From NCBI GenBank assembly GCA_027317105.1, contig DAHVFH010000062.1:1-8066 (forward strand): a stretch of 8,066 nt of DNA, in the 5' to 3' direction. Of the stretch, positions 1-6,233 are shown in pieces. The position numbers and the translations under genes are program-made. The notes under the pieces are model-generated. The model made no database searches, was not told the origin of the DNA, and saw only the letters and a program-made list of their open reading frames with translations. Within the stretch, counting starts at the first letter, position 1, and every line of letters starts with the position of its first letter. The stretch comes from Cytophagales bacterium (GTDB lineage: Bacteria; Bacteroidota; Bacteroidia; Cytophagales; Cyclobacteriaceae).

Positions 1-413
1 AAAAAGAAATAAGGATGGTATCCCAAAAGAGGTAAAAAATTTTTGGTTTTTTCATAAAGTTTACGGTTGAATTCAATGGTGTAAACTTTTGCCCCCAATT
101 CAATAAGCACAGCTGCTTGGTAGCCAGATCCCGTGCCAATTTCCAGTACTTTTTGACCTGGTATCACTTCTAATTTTTCGCTTTGAAAAGCCACCGTATA
201 GGGTTGCGAGATGGTCTGCCCCTCCCCGATAGGGAAGGCTTTGTCTTCATAAGCATGGACGAGAAGGGCATCGTCAAAAAAAGCGTGTCTGGGCACTTTT
301 CCTATGGCTGACAAAACGGCTTCATTTTTTATGCCTTTTAGTCGTATTTTTTTGACCAAATTTTTTCTAAGCCCGCGCTGTTTGTAGGAGTCTTCAACCA
401 TTAAAAAAGCCAT
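1..413 (-). CDS. pcm: Protein-L-isoaspartate O-methyltransferase, N-terminal part (cut by window edge)
   Basis: The 137 visible residues match the start of protein-L-isoaspartate(D-aspartate) O-methyltransferase, a cytoplasmic repair enzyme. It uses S-adenosylmethionine to methylate isoaspartyl residues so that they can return to aspartate. Seen in the sequence: the N-terminal segment VEDSYKQRGLRKNLV with KGIKNEAVL, the core AIGKVPRHAFF (about 36-46), the active-site loop GEGQTISQPYTVA (63-75), and SAM-binding motif I, VLEIGTGSGYQAA (89-101), followed by VYTIEF (110-115). The C-terminal third lies beyond position 1. I chose the ATG at 413; an in-frame ATG at 401 (MVEDSYKQ) fits the usual family start about as well. 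No strong ribosome-binding site separates them. The gene follows the transketolase pair after a 218-bp gap containing hairpins, so it is probably transcribed separately. The family assignment is firm; the start is not. Confidence 0.93.
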   Translation of the reverse strand, partial: MAFLMVEDSYKQRGLRKNLVKKIRLKGIKNEAVLSAIGKVPRHAFFDDALLVHAYEDKAFPIGEGQTISQPYTVAFQSEKLEVIPGQKVLEIGTGSGYQAAVLIELGAKVYTIEFNRKLYEKTKNFLPLLGYHPYFF

Positions 414-631
414 TTTGGCTCAAAAAAAGACATTTTTAAAGATAAAATAAAGTTCTTAGTTTTTCTTAGGAAAATTGAAACTGATCCCACTACTTTGGGG
501 TTCACAAAGTCACAGGAACAACCTATTTGCCATAGCGTTATTACTGTGTGACCTGAACCAAACAGTAGGAGTGGATAAACCACCCTTACTGTTCTGGGCA
601 GGTAAATCCTCAAAAATTCAACTTTTATTCC
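414..631. other. Intergenic region rich in inverted repeats, no convincing gene
   Basis: This 218-bp gap between the transketolase C-subunit stop and pcm has short open frames on both strands, up to about 70 codons, but none shows a recognisable motif. It has several inverted repeats. GGTTCA (499-504) pairs with TGAACC (554-559). Inside that, GTCACA (509-514) pairs with TGTGAC (547-552). ACTTTG (492-497) could instead pair with CAAAGT (505-510). A strong separate hairpin follows at 561-593. The region may end the tkt transcript, form a structured RNA, or be a small repeat; the sequence alone does not decide. Confidence 0.5.
561..593 (-). terminator. Strong stem-loop downstream of the transketolase operon, possible terminator
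   Basis: AACAGTAGGAGTGG (561-574) and CCACCCTTACTGTT (580-593) form a 14-position stem around a 5-base loop, with one G.T and one A.C opposition. A bulged CCA/TGG extension outside it is possible. It begins 39 bp past the stop of the transketolase C-subunit and would lie in the 3' end of that transcript. No clear U-run follows on the minus strand, so intrinsic termination is an inference. A repeat or an RNA-stabilising hairpin is equally possible. Confidence 0.4.
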
Positions 632-1588
632 TTATCCTTTTCTCTGAATTGCTTTTTGGGCAGCTTCAATAATATTTTCAGGGCTAAGCCCATATTTTTT
701 CAACAATTGCGCGGGTGTCCCGCTTTCTCCAAAGCTGTCATTTACGGCTACCATTTCAATAGGTGCCGGAAAAAACCGCGCTAATATTTGGGCAACACTG
801 TCGCCAAGACCTCCATTAATTTGGTGTTCTTCACAGGTCACTGCACATTTTGTTTTTTGTACAGATTCCAAAATAGCTTGTACATCGATTGGCTTAATGG
901 TATGAACGTTTATAATCTCTGCACTGATCCCTTTCGCTGCTAACTTCTCTTCCGCTTCAATCGCCTGCCACACTAAATGACCACAAGCAAAAATGCTTAC
1001 ATCTTTACCTTCAATCATTGTATCGGCTTTACCAATAGTAAAGGGTCTGTCAGGAGTGATAAAGATCGGCCAACTTGGACGTCCAAAACGCAGGTAAGTT
1101 GGGCCAATATGTTTGCCAAGTGCGAGCGTTGCAGCTTTTGTTTGATTGTAGTCGCAGGGAACAATCACGGTCATTCCGGGGAGCATTTTCATCATTCCAA
1201 TATCTTCAAGGATTTGATGGGTGGCACCATCCTCGCCTAAGGTTACCCCTGCGTGTGAAGCGCAAATCTTCACGTTCTTTCCTGAGTAGGCGATGGATTG
1301 TCGAATTTGATCATAAACCCTTCCGGTTGAGAAGTTGGCAAAGGTTCCTGTAAAAGGAATTTTTCCGCCAATCGTCATTCCAGCCGCAAGGCCCATCATA
1401 TTAGCCTCTGCAATGCCCACTTGAAAAAAGCGTTCTGGAAAATCTCTTTTAAACGCGTCCATCTTTAGGGAGCCAGTAAGGTCGGCACACAAGGCTACCA
1501 CATTCTCGTATTGTTTCCCTAATTCATGAAGTCCAGCACCGAAGCCGGAGCGGGTGTCTTTTTTTTCGGTGAAAGTAAATTTAGTCAT
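632..1588 (-). CDS. Transketolase, C-terminal subunit (split type)
   Basis: This 318-residue protein is the pyrimidine-binding plus C-terminal half of transketolase. With the N-terminal subunit encoded just upstream it should form the cytoplasmic thiamine-diphosphate enzyme that moves two-carbon ketol units between sugar phosphates in the non-oxidative pentose phosphate pathway. Seen: VGIAEANMMGLAAGM (57-71), where Glu61 matches the catalytic glutamate that activates ThDP; SHAGVTLGEDGATHQ (111-125); LRFGRP (166-171); and a C-terminal domain with EEHQINGGLGD (253-263) and NDSFGESG (283-290). The length is normal for stand-alone C-subunits. The ATG at 1588 lies 23 bp after the stop of the N-subunit gene, so the two are almost certainly co-transcribed. 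A related enzyme such as DXP synthase is unlikely, because DXPS is a single long chain and the partner motifs are those of transketolase. No lesion is seen. Confidence 0.93.
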   Translation of the reverse strand: MTKFTFTEKKDTRSGFGAGLHELGKQYENVVALCADLTGSLKMDAFKRDFPERFFQVGIAEANMMGLAAGMTIGGKIPFTGTFANFSTGRVYDQIRQSIAYSGKNVKICASHAGVTLGEDGATHQILEDIGMMKMLPGMTVIVPCDYNQTKAATLALGKHIGPTYLRFGRPSWPIFITPDRPFTIGKADTMIEGKDVSIFACGHLVWQAIEAEEKLAAKGISAEIINVHTIKPIDVQAILESVQKTKCAVTCEEHQINGGLGDSVAQILARFFPAPIEMVAVNDSFGESGTPAQLLKKYGLSPENIIEAAQKAIQRKG

Positions 1589-1611
1589 TGAAATAATTCT
1601 AAATTCTTAAA

Positions 1612-2463
1612 TTAATAATCGCCAATGGTTTCCTCCAATTGTGCCAAAGCCAGTTTAAGCTCTTCATCATTTGGAGCTGCCCCATGCCATTTGTGCGAAC
1701 CCATCATATAATCTACGCCAAAGCCCATCACCGTCTTCATTAAATTCATTACCGGTTTTCCTTTTCCGGTTAGCGATTTGGCAACCGCCAATCCTTTAAT
1801 GACGTCTTCCATTTTATTTCCGTCAAACTCGTTCACGATCCAACCGAAGGCTTCCCATTTTGCTTTTAAATCTAACAAGGAGAGGATTTTATCCACGGGT
1901 CCATCAATTTGCTGTCCATTATAGTCGATCGTTGCAATCACGTTATCCATCTTATTATGAGCCGCATACATGGCTGCCTCCCATACCTGGCCTTCTTGTT
2001 GTTCACCATCGCCCATCAAAACAAATACAAGTTGGTTATCCTTATTCAGTTTCTTGGTTTGAGCTGCCCCAAGCGCCACGGATAAACCTTGTCCGAGTGA
2101 GCCAGATGCAATTCGTATCCCAGGTAAATGTTCGTGTGTAGCTGGATGACCCTGTAAGCGCGTGTTTAGCATTCTGAAGGTGGCCAATTCTTTCACTTCG
2201 AAATAACCAGCATGCGCCAGAGTTGAATACCACACCGGAGATATATGACCATTTGACAAGAAGAAAAGATCTTCTCCATTGCCATTGATATTAAAATTTG
2301 GATTATGCTTTAGAATATGAAAGTACAACGCCACAAAAAAATCTGTACATCCAAGTGATCCACCCGGATGCCCGCTTTGGCAGGCGTGTACCATGCGTAC
2401 GATATCTCTTCGGATTTGTGATGCTAATTTTTCTAAGTAAGCGAGGTCAGGTTGGTTAGGCAT
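1612..2463 (-). CDS. Transketolase, N-terminal subunit (split type)
   Basis: This 283-residue protein is the pyrophosphate-binding half of transketolase and the partner of the next gene. Seen in order: QSGHPGGSLGCTD (29-41) with substrate/cofactor His32; LSNGHISP (69-76); ASGSLGQGLSVALGAA (119-134); the ThDP-Mg motif, which opens with GDGEQQEG (151-158) and closes with DYNGQQIDG (180-188), where Asn182 stands for the usual second metal ligand; and GSHKWHGAAPND (255-266), whose HGA corresponds to the conserved active-site histidine region. Length and motif order match split transketolases of Bacteroidota and archaea, so this is a natural two-gene arrangement and not a frameshifted tkt. The start at the ATG at 2463 gives MPNQPDLAYLEKLA, a normal N-terminus. 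The gene leads a two-gene operon; the 149 bp upstream must hold its promoter, but I could not place one. Confidence 0.93.
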   Translation of the reverse strand: MPNQPDLAYLEKLASQIRRDIVRMVHACQSGHPGGSLGCTDFFVALYFHILKHNPNFNINGNGEDLFFLSNGHISPVWYSTLAHAGYFEVKELATFRMLNTRLQGHPATHEHLPGIRIASGSLGQGLSVALGAAQTKKLNKDNQLVFVLMGDGEQQEGQVWEAAMYAAHNKMDNVIATIDYNGQQIDGPVDKILSLLDLKAKWEAFGWIVNEFDGNKMEDVIKGLAVAKSLTGKGKPVMNLMKTVMGFGVDYMMGSHKWHGAAPNDEELKLALAQLEETIGDY

Positions 2464-2579
2464 GAGAATAATTTGAGCGAATATCTAAGTTTTCCTTGGC
2501 AAAGAAAAATCTCTATATGAAAATGATTAAAAGGAGCGAGGTAAAATAATTGTGTCAGGAATCGCCATGATCGTGGCCT

Positions 2580-2606
2580 AACTATAAACGTTGCGTCAAT
2601 ATAGTT
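2580..2606. repeat. Small AT-rich inverted repeat just after the peroxiredoxin gene
   Basis: AACTATA (2580-2586) is an exact inverted copy of TATAGTT (2600-2606), with 13 bases between; inside them TTG/CAA (2591-2593 and 2597-2599) can extend a second short stem. The element begins 7 bp beyond the bcp stop codon on the minus strand, where a transcript end would be expected. The stem is weak and no U-run follows, so terminator function is only a possibility. The rest of the gap, 2464-2579, shows no gene and no promoter I could defend. Confidence 0.3.
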
Positions 2607-2612
2607 TTAATG

Positions 2613-3173
2613 CTATTGTTTTCTTTTCTGAACTTTCTTGGACGTTGCACGAATCAGTTTTTTTGCCGACTTTTTCTTTACTGGCAACGAGGATTTCGAG
2701 ATTTCATTTTGATGAATATCCAGGTTTTTCAAAATCTGATTCGCGTGGTCTTTCGTGTCTACTTTGCCGATGATGTCCGACACTTTACCTTTTTCATCGA
2801 TGAGGAAGGTCACTCGCGCTGTGCCCATGTACTTTCTTCCGTACATGGATTTCTCTATCCAGGTGTCATACTTTTCATGAACCGATTTGTCCGTATCCGC
2901 CAACAGGCGAAAAGGCAATTTTTCTCTTTCGATAAATTTTCTGTGCCGCTTTTCATCATCGGTACTGATGCCTAGCACCTCATACCCCTGCTTTTGAAGT
3001 GAACGGTAATTATCGCGCAAATTGCAGGCTTCTGCGGTGCAACCCGGTGTCATGTCCTTAGGATAAAAATAAAGGACTAATTTTTTTCCTTTAAAGTCAG
3101 AGAGTTTTACTTCTCGTCCATCCTGGTCCTTCGTTGTGAAATCTGGGGCTTTACCTCCTACGCTTGGCATCAT
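2613..3173 (-). CDS. bcp: Thiol peroxidase of the Bcp/PrxQ peroxiredoxin family with a basic C-terminal tail
   Basis: This 186-residue protein belongs to the AhpC/TSA superfamily, Bcp (PrxQ) branch: cytoplasmic enzymes that reduce hydrogen peroxide and organic hydroperoxides using a thiol donor such as thioredoxin. Seen: KAPDFTTKDQDG (8-19), LVLYFYPKDMTPGCTAEAC (32-50) with peroxidatic Cys45 and the resolving Cys50 five residues later as in typical Bcp, GISTDD (68-73), LADTDKSV (91-98) and ARVTFLID (119-126) containing the conserved arginine. The catalytic domain ends near residue 155, about the normal Bcp length. The remaining residues are an added tail in which 11 of the last 26 are Lys or Arg. 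The ATG at 3173 is followed at once by a second ATG (3170), which could be the true start. The gene lies 11 bp after the M23 peptidase stop, so it is probably the last gene of that operon. Confidence 0.93.
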   Translation of the reverse strand: MMPSVGGKAPDFTTKDQDGREVKLSDFKGKKLVLYFYPKDMTPGCTAEACNLRDNYRSLQKQGYEVLGISTDDEKRHRKFIEREKLPFRLLADTDKSVHEKYDTWIEKSMYGRKYMGTARVTFLIDEKGKVSDIIGKVDTKDHANQILKNLDIHQNEISKSSLPVKKKSAKKLIRATSKKVQKRKQ

Positions 3174-3184
3174 AGATTGTTGAG

Positions 3185-5113
3185 TTAAAGAATTTTTTGT
3201 TTGTATATGGATTGATTGCCTGATCGGTCAGTTATTGTTAATTCAAAATCACCTTGAATAGGCTTGCTCTTATCCAAACGTTCGGATTGCAAAATGCCGG
3301 TTTTGTAATCGTAAGCCATGAGTAACCATTCACCATCAACAGTTGCAGAAAATTGGGCAACACCAGAGAGATTGTCTGTCACCCGAAACCGTGCCGAGGA
3401 AGAATAGCAGTGGAGTCGGTGAATTACAGGTGCGATCGAATCTTTTAAAAGAATAAAATCTCCTAGCTGCATGGTCTTGAATTTCATATTTCCGTTTTGC
3501 CATTCTCCTCCAAGGTATTCGTTAGCCTTGCCCTCCAAATGATAGACTGCAAGTTTCGGATCAGGTTTAATTTTTTCCTGCATTTTTAGGGTGACTTTTA
3601 TTGGTGCGTTGAGGGGATCCGTAATTTTTCCAATGGAGAAAACTTCCTTTCCGCTTTTATTCTTGTTGGATAGATTGATAAACAGCGTGTCGTACAATGA
3701 ATTGGGTTCGAAACGGATATTAGCCCAGTCGCTGTAGAATGTATAATCAATGCCAGAAGGGATTTTGTCTTTAACATCAAACCGGAGGATACCCTGACAA
3801 GTTTGTGCAGAATCAGGAATTGTCCTTTGAAGGTCAACCAAGTAAACTTGGTGGCCACCTGTTTGATAAACCGGGTTTATGGTGATAGGAACTCCTTTTT
3901 CAAAAATCTTAATTTCTTTTGCAGCGCAAGCCACCTTCAAGTCAAGTATGTTTCCCGCTATCGAATAATCCACAGGTTGCGTGGTTGAGGCCGAACTCTT
4001 CAGTGCTGTGTTCGCGGAGGGTTCGATTTTAAAATGTACCTCACTTCTGTTATTGTACGTATCGATTAAATTTATTTGAACACTCACCGCTTTGTCGGCA
4101 ACATAAATTTCACCCTTGTTTTTTGAGACTTCGTAATACTTTAACGGGTTGCCATCACCCACATACAATTTATTGAAACGGAGACCACGCGTTTTCAGTG
4201 TTTCAAAATCCATTAATGAAACAATGCCGCGACTTTCGTTAAAATTAATTTTGTCTATCTTCTGCGAGAAAATTTTTTGGCTGTCCAACAAAACTTCAAT
4301 TTCATTGATGCCGCAGCGAAAGCGCGAAAGATCCAAACGGTCGAAAGCAAGTAATTCCAATCCGATCTTTCCGGATGCATGAATGGGCTGGGGTATCGAA
4401 TAACTATTCCCATTTCTTACCAGGTAGAATTCTTTTCTTCCAAACTGATCTTCAATACGTGAATCGATTGCCAATGTTTTGAAAGCAATCTTTTGTGGTA
4501 CAGGTGGCAGCACATCTTTGATTTCGTCAAAGTTGAAGGTCAGCGGATTAAGGGCCTCGTTTTGATTGTCGCGGATTTCAAAATGAAGGTGCGGTCCCGA
4601 AGAGCCACCGGTGTTTCCTGAAAAAGCAATGGTATCTCCCCGATTCACCATAAATTGGTTCGGATAAAATTCTATATCAAGATCGAAAGATTTTAACTGG
4701 TAATGTTTGGTTAACACGTAAGCGGCCAAATTACGATAATATCTATCCAGATGTCCGTAAACTGAAACGTTGCCGTCAGGGTGTGTAACAAATAGTGCTT
4801 GGCCATAACCGTTCGTGCCTACAATCACGCGGGAAATATAACCTCTCTGGGTAGCCAGAACAGGAATCCCGATTTGGTTATCCGTCCGGATGTCGATGCC
4901 GGAATGGAAATGCGTATTGCGCAGTTCACCCATCGTACCGGCCAGCCAATTTTGCTTTCCTGGATTGATGGGGAAAAGATAAGGTTGATCGTCCTCAATA
5001 GGGCGCAACGGTATTTCTTTGGAAGGGCTGAATTGCCCATAACCAAGGGAGGAAATCAACAGTGCGGCAACGAGTGATACTTTATTTAACTTCAAATTCA
5101 AGCAATTTTTCAT
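3185..5113 (-). CDS. Secreted M23-family metallopeptidase (LytM-type) with a long C-terminal region
   Basis: Starting from the ATG at 5113 this is a 642-residue protein with a likely signal peptide: basic MKNCLNLKLNK, hydrophobic VSLVAALLISSLG, with cleavage near GYGQ (about residue 27). It should act in the periplasm or outside the cell. An M23 zinc endopeptidase domain follows at about 50-195. It has HSGID (His70, Asp74), GYGQALFVTHPDG, YGHL (His121) and GNTGGSSGPHLHFEIRD (His175, His177). His70, Asp74 and His177 are the expected zinc ligands, so the domain looks active; known relatives cut peptidoglycan cross-bridges. The remaining 440 or so residues have no motif I can name. The end, with DNLSGV, a VDGEW stretch and LTITDRSGNQS, resembles an Ig-like or fibronectin-like beta domain. 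An upstream TTG at 5128 would add five residues but is less likely. The gene overlaps the preceding FAH gene by 32 bp. Confidence 0.88.
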   Translation of the reverse strand: MKNCLNLKLNKVSLVAALLISSLGYGQFSPSKEIPLRPIEDDQPYLFPINPGKQNWLAGTMGELRNTHFHSGIDIRTDNQIGIPVLATQRGYISRVIVGTNGYGQALFVTHPDGNVSVYGHLDRYYRNLAAYVLTKHYQLKSFDLDIEFYPNQFMVNRGDTIAFSGNTGGSSGPHLHFEIRDNQNEALNPLTFNFDEIKDVLPPVPQKIAFKTLAIDSRIEDQFGRKEFYLVRNGNSYSIPQPIHASGKIGLELLAFDRLDLSRFRCGINEIEVLLDSQKIFSQKIDKINFNESRGIVSLMDFETLKTRGLRFNKLYVGDGNPLKYYEVSKNKGEIYVADKAVSVQINLIDTYNNRSEVHFKIEPSANTALKSSASTTQPVDYSIAGNILDLKVACAAKEIKIFEKGVPITINPVYQTGGHQVYLVDLQRTIPDSAQTCQGILRFDVKDKIPSGIDYTFYSDWANIRFEPNSLYDTLFINLSNKNKSGKEVFSIGKITDPLNAPIKVTLKMQEKIKPDPKLAVYHLEGKANEYLGGEWQNGNMKFKTMQLGDFILLKDSIAPVIHRLHCYSSSARFRVTDNLSGVAQFSATVDGEWLLMAYDYKTGILQSERLDKSKPIQGDFELTITDRSGNQSIYKQKIL

Positions 5114-5696
5114 TTTCAAGATAGCCAACTAATTTATTGCCGATGTGAATAGGGCCGACACCCTTTGGTGTTCCCGTAAAAATTAAATCGCCAGCGCGAA
5201 GCGTAAAAAATTTAGAAAGGTAGGCGATGATGTAATTAAAACTAAAAAGCATAAGGCTGGTATTTCCCTGCTGCTTGGTTTCCCCATCCACTTCTAATTT
5301 AAAATTAATGTCACTCAGGTTTTTGAATTCTCCAACAGGAATGAATTTATCGGAAAGGGGTGCAGAGGAATTGAACCCTTTGGCGATATCCCAAGGTAAG
5401 CCTTTGTCTTTGGCTTTCTGCTGAAGATCACGGGCTGTAAAGTCAATGCCCAAGCCGATGGAGTCAAAATATTTGGAGGCAAATTTTTCTTCAATGTTCT
5501 TTCCTTCTTTGGAGATTTTCAAAACTAATTCAATTTCATGATGGATATCTTTTGAAAAATCAGGATAGTAGAAGGGAGACCCATTTTTTAGAATAGCCGT
5601 GTCCGGTTTAGTAAAAATTACGGGCTCGTCCGGACGCTCGTTATTCAATTCCTTGATGTGTTCCGCATAATTTCTTCCGATGGCAAAAATTCGCAT
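5082..5696 (-). CDS. Fumarylacetoacetate hydrolase (FAH) family protein, FAHD1/YcgM-like
   Basis: This 204-residue protein has the single FAH fold of small cytoplasmic enzymes that act on acylpyruvates and oxaloacetate (hydrolysis, decarboxylation or tautomerisation in known members). Seen, numbered from the ATG at 5696: FAIGRNYAEHIKEL (4-17), with His13 and Glu16 matching the catalytic His-Glu pair of FAHD1; FTKPDTAIL (28-36); HHEIELVL (52-59), with Glu54 and Glu56 as metal ligands; GIDFTARDLQ (83-92), where Asp85 is the third ligand; GLPWDIAKGF (99-108); and GDLIFTGTPKGVGP (169-182). All expected active-site residues are present. An in-frame ATG at 5735 would add 13 residues, MHFWIHTFTGKKH, that the family lacks, while 5696 gives the usual MRIFAIGRNY start and has a purine-rich GGGAAAA upstream. 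The true substrate cannot be read from the sequence. It is first in an operon with the M23 peptidase and Bcp. Confidence 0.9.
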   Translation of the reverse strand: MRIFAIGRNYAEHIKELNNERPDEPVIFTKPDTAILKNGSPFYYPDFSKDIHHEIELVLKISKEGKNIEEKFASKYFDSIGLGIDFTARDLQQKAKDKGLPWDIAKGFNSSAPLSDKFIPVGEFKNLSDINFKLEVDGETKQQGNTSLMLFSFNYIIAYLSKFFTLRAGDLIFTGTPKGVGPIHIGNKLVGYLENEKLLEFEVK

Positions 5697-5762
5697 GTGT
5701 TTTTTTCCCGTAAAGGTATGAATCCAAAAGTGCATCTCAAATTCCCCTCGTTAAGGCCGAAA

Positions 5763-5791
5763 CAAAGTTCGCATAACCTTCCAAGGTCAAA
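5763..5791 (-). promoter_or_regulatory. Possible Bacteroidota-type promoter of the FAH-M23-bcp operon
   Basis: On the minus strand TTTG (5791-5788) is followed after 17 bases by GAACTTTG (5770-5763), one mismatch from the Bacteroidota -7 consensus TAnnTTTG. The distance fits the -33/-7 spacing reported for this phylum. Transcription would begin near 5757, giving a leader of about 60 bases before the ATG at 5696. One arm of the palindrome at 5773-5822 fills the spacer, so a bound protein there could repress. This is a pattern match only. Confidence 0.3.
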
Positions 5792-5822
5792 TTACTTTAG
5801 CGGAAAGACCTTGGAGGGTTAT
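5773..5822. repeat. 16-bp imperfect inverted repeat, hairpin or operator-like
   Basis: ATAACCTTCCAAGGTC (5773-5788) and GACCTTGGAGGGTTAT (5807-5822) pair over 16 positions with a single T.G opposition, around an 18-base loop. This is the strongest symmetrical element in the window. It lies upstream of the FAH operon and is not followed by a T-run on either strand. It may be an operator overlapping the candidate promoter, a terminator hairpin from the decayed gene on its right, or one copy of a dispersed palindromic (REP-like) repeat. One copy in one window cannot separate these options. Confidence 0.55.
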
Positions 5823-5907
5823 AAGAATCACAAAAACATATAGAAACACATTCCGTAGAGCAACAGGTGATGGCCAGGGCTTGGCGAAGCAAGGGAATAG
5901 TAGCTGT

Positions 5908-6182
5908 TCAAACTGGTAACAAATGTTTTAGGAAGTTTCACAGCGATTGATTATCACAATTCCTTCTGCGGACATTGATCAACTTTTAGGGTGGGAAACT
6001 TGCTAATCACTTCAGCAATGTCAGCGTCTAAGGATACAATGATCTCATTTCCGTAGGTCTTGGCTAAAAAAATCAAAGTCAGTTAGGTTTTGAAAGGATA
6101 AAGCGTATGCGGATTTGACAATTCCACCGATATGATCCTTTATCCATTTTTGCTATGGGTGGTGAGATAGTTTATAAAAACA
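5908..6182 (-). pseudogene. Decayed DUF5615 PIN-like toxin gene (relic)
   Basis: No long open frame exists here, but three minus-strand frames read in series give a coherent protein. Frame one, from 6173: KLSHHP, a TAG stop, then QKWIKDHIGGIVKSAYAL and SFQNLTDFDF. After a shift at a run of seven A (6066-6072, plus strand): LAKTYGNEIIVSLDADIAE, then VISKF. After a second shift near 5996: FPP, a TAA stop, KLINVRRRNCDNQSL, a TGA stop, NFLKHLLPV, and another TGA (5910-5908). The order LSP..., WI, S-A-Y-A-L, D-F-D, A-K-x-x-G-N-x-I-I-V-S, D-A-D, P-P-K-x-I and G-N-like/LLP matches my recollection of DUF5615 PIN-like proteins, toxin-like partners of DUF433-type antitoxins. Four in-frame stops and two shifts mean it is dead. 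No antitoxin gene is visible, since asnS begins where it would lie. Traces may continue to about 5860. The decayed coding gene is clear; the family name is less sure. Confidence 0.6.
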
Positions 6183-6186
6183 AGGT

Positions 6187-6217
6187 TTTGAATAAAAACT
6201 CAAATTGTCGTTTTTTG
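6187..6217 (+). promoter_or_regulatory. Possible promoter of asnS
   Basis: TTTG (6187-6190), a 19-base spacer and GTTTTTTG (6210-6217) match the Bacteroidota -33 TTTG / -7 TAnnTTTG arrangement, except for the first two bases of the -7 box. Transcription would start near 6222, leaving a leader of about a dozen bases, A-rich as is usual before start codons in this phylum. The T-rich background makes chance matches likely. Confidence 0.3.
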
Positions 6218-6233
6218 TGCCTCGATAAAAATT

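Noticed and set aside
401..613. Minus-strand open frame of 70 codons between tkt and pcm.
   Set aside because: It runs through the hairpins, overlaps the pcm start and shows no family motif; more likely non-coding.
475..672. Plus-strand open frame of 65 codons with hydrophobic residues.
   Set aside because: It runs into the transketolase gene on the other strand and crosses the hairpins; no supporting motif or start signal.
1588..1612. Two adjacent transketolase halves could be one tkt broken by a mutation.
   Set aside because: Each half has its own ATG and stop, a 23-bp spacer and complete domain boundaries; split transketolases are normal in Bacteroidota and archaea.
2464..2612. Promoter for the transketolase operon.
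   Set aside because: TTTG-like fragments occur, but none has a -7 partner at a credible distance, so no site is reported.
5114..5128. TTG at 5128 as start of the M23 peptidase.
   Set aside because: The ATG at 5113 gives a cleaner signal peptide and a smaller overlap with the FAH gene.
5697..5735. ATG at 5735 as start of the FAH-family protein.
   Set aside because: It adds 13 residues not seen in the family, while the ATG at 5696 gives the standard N-terminus.
5658..5843. Plus-strand open frame of 61 codons across the FAH start.
   Set aside because: It spans the palindrome and the opposite-strand gene start, with no motif.
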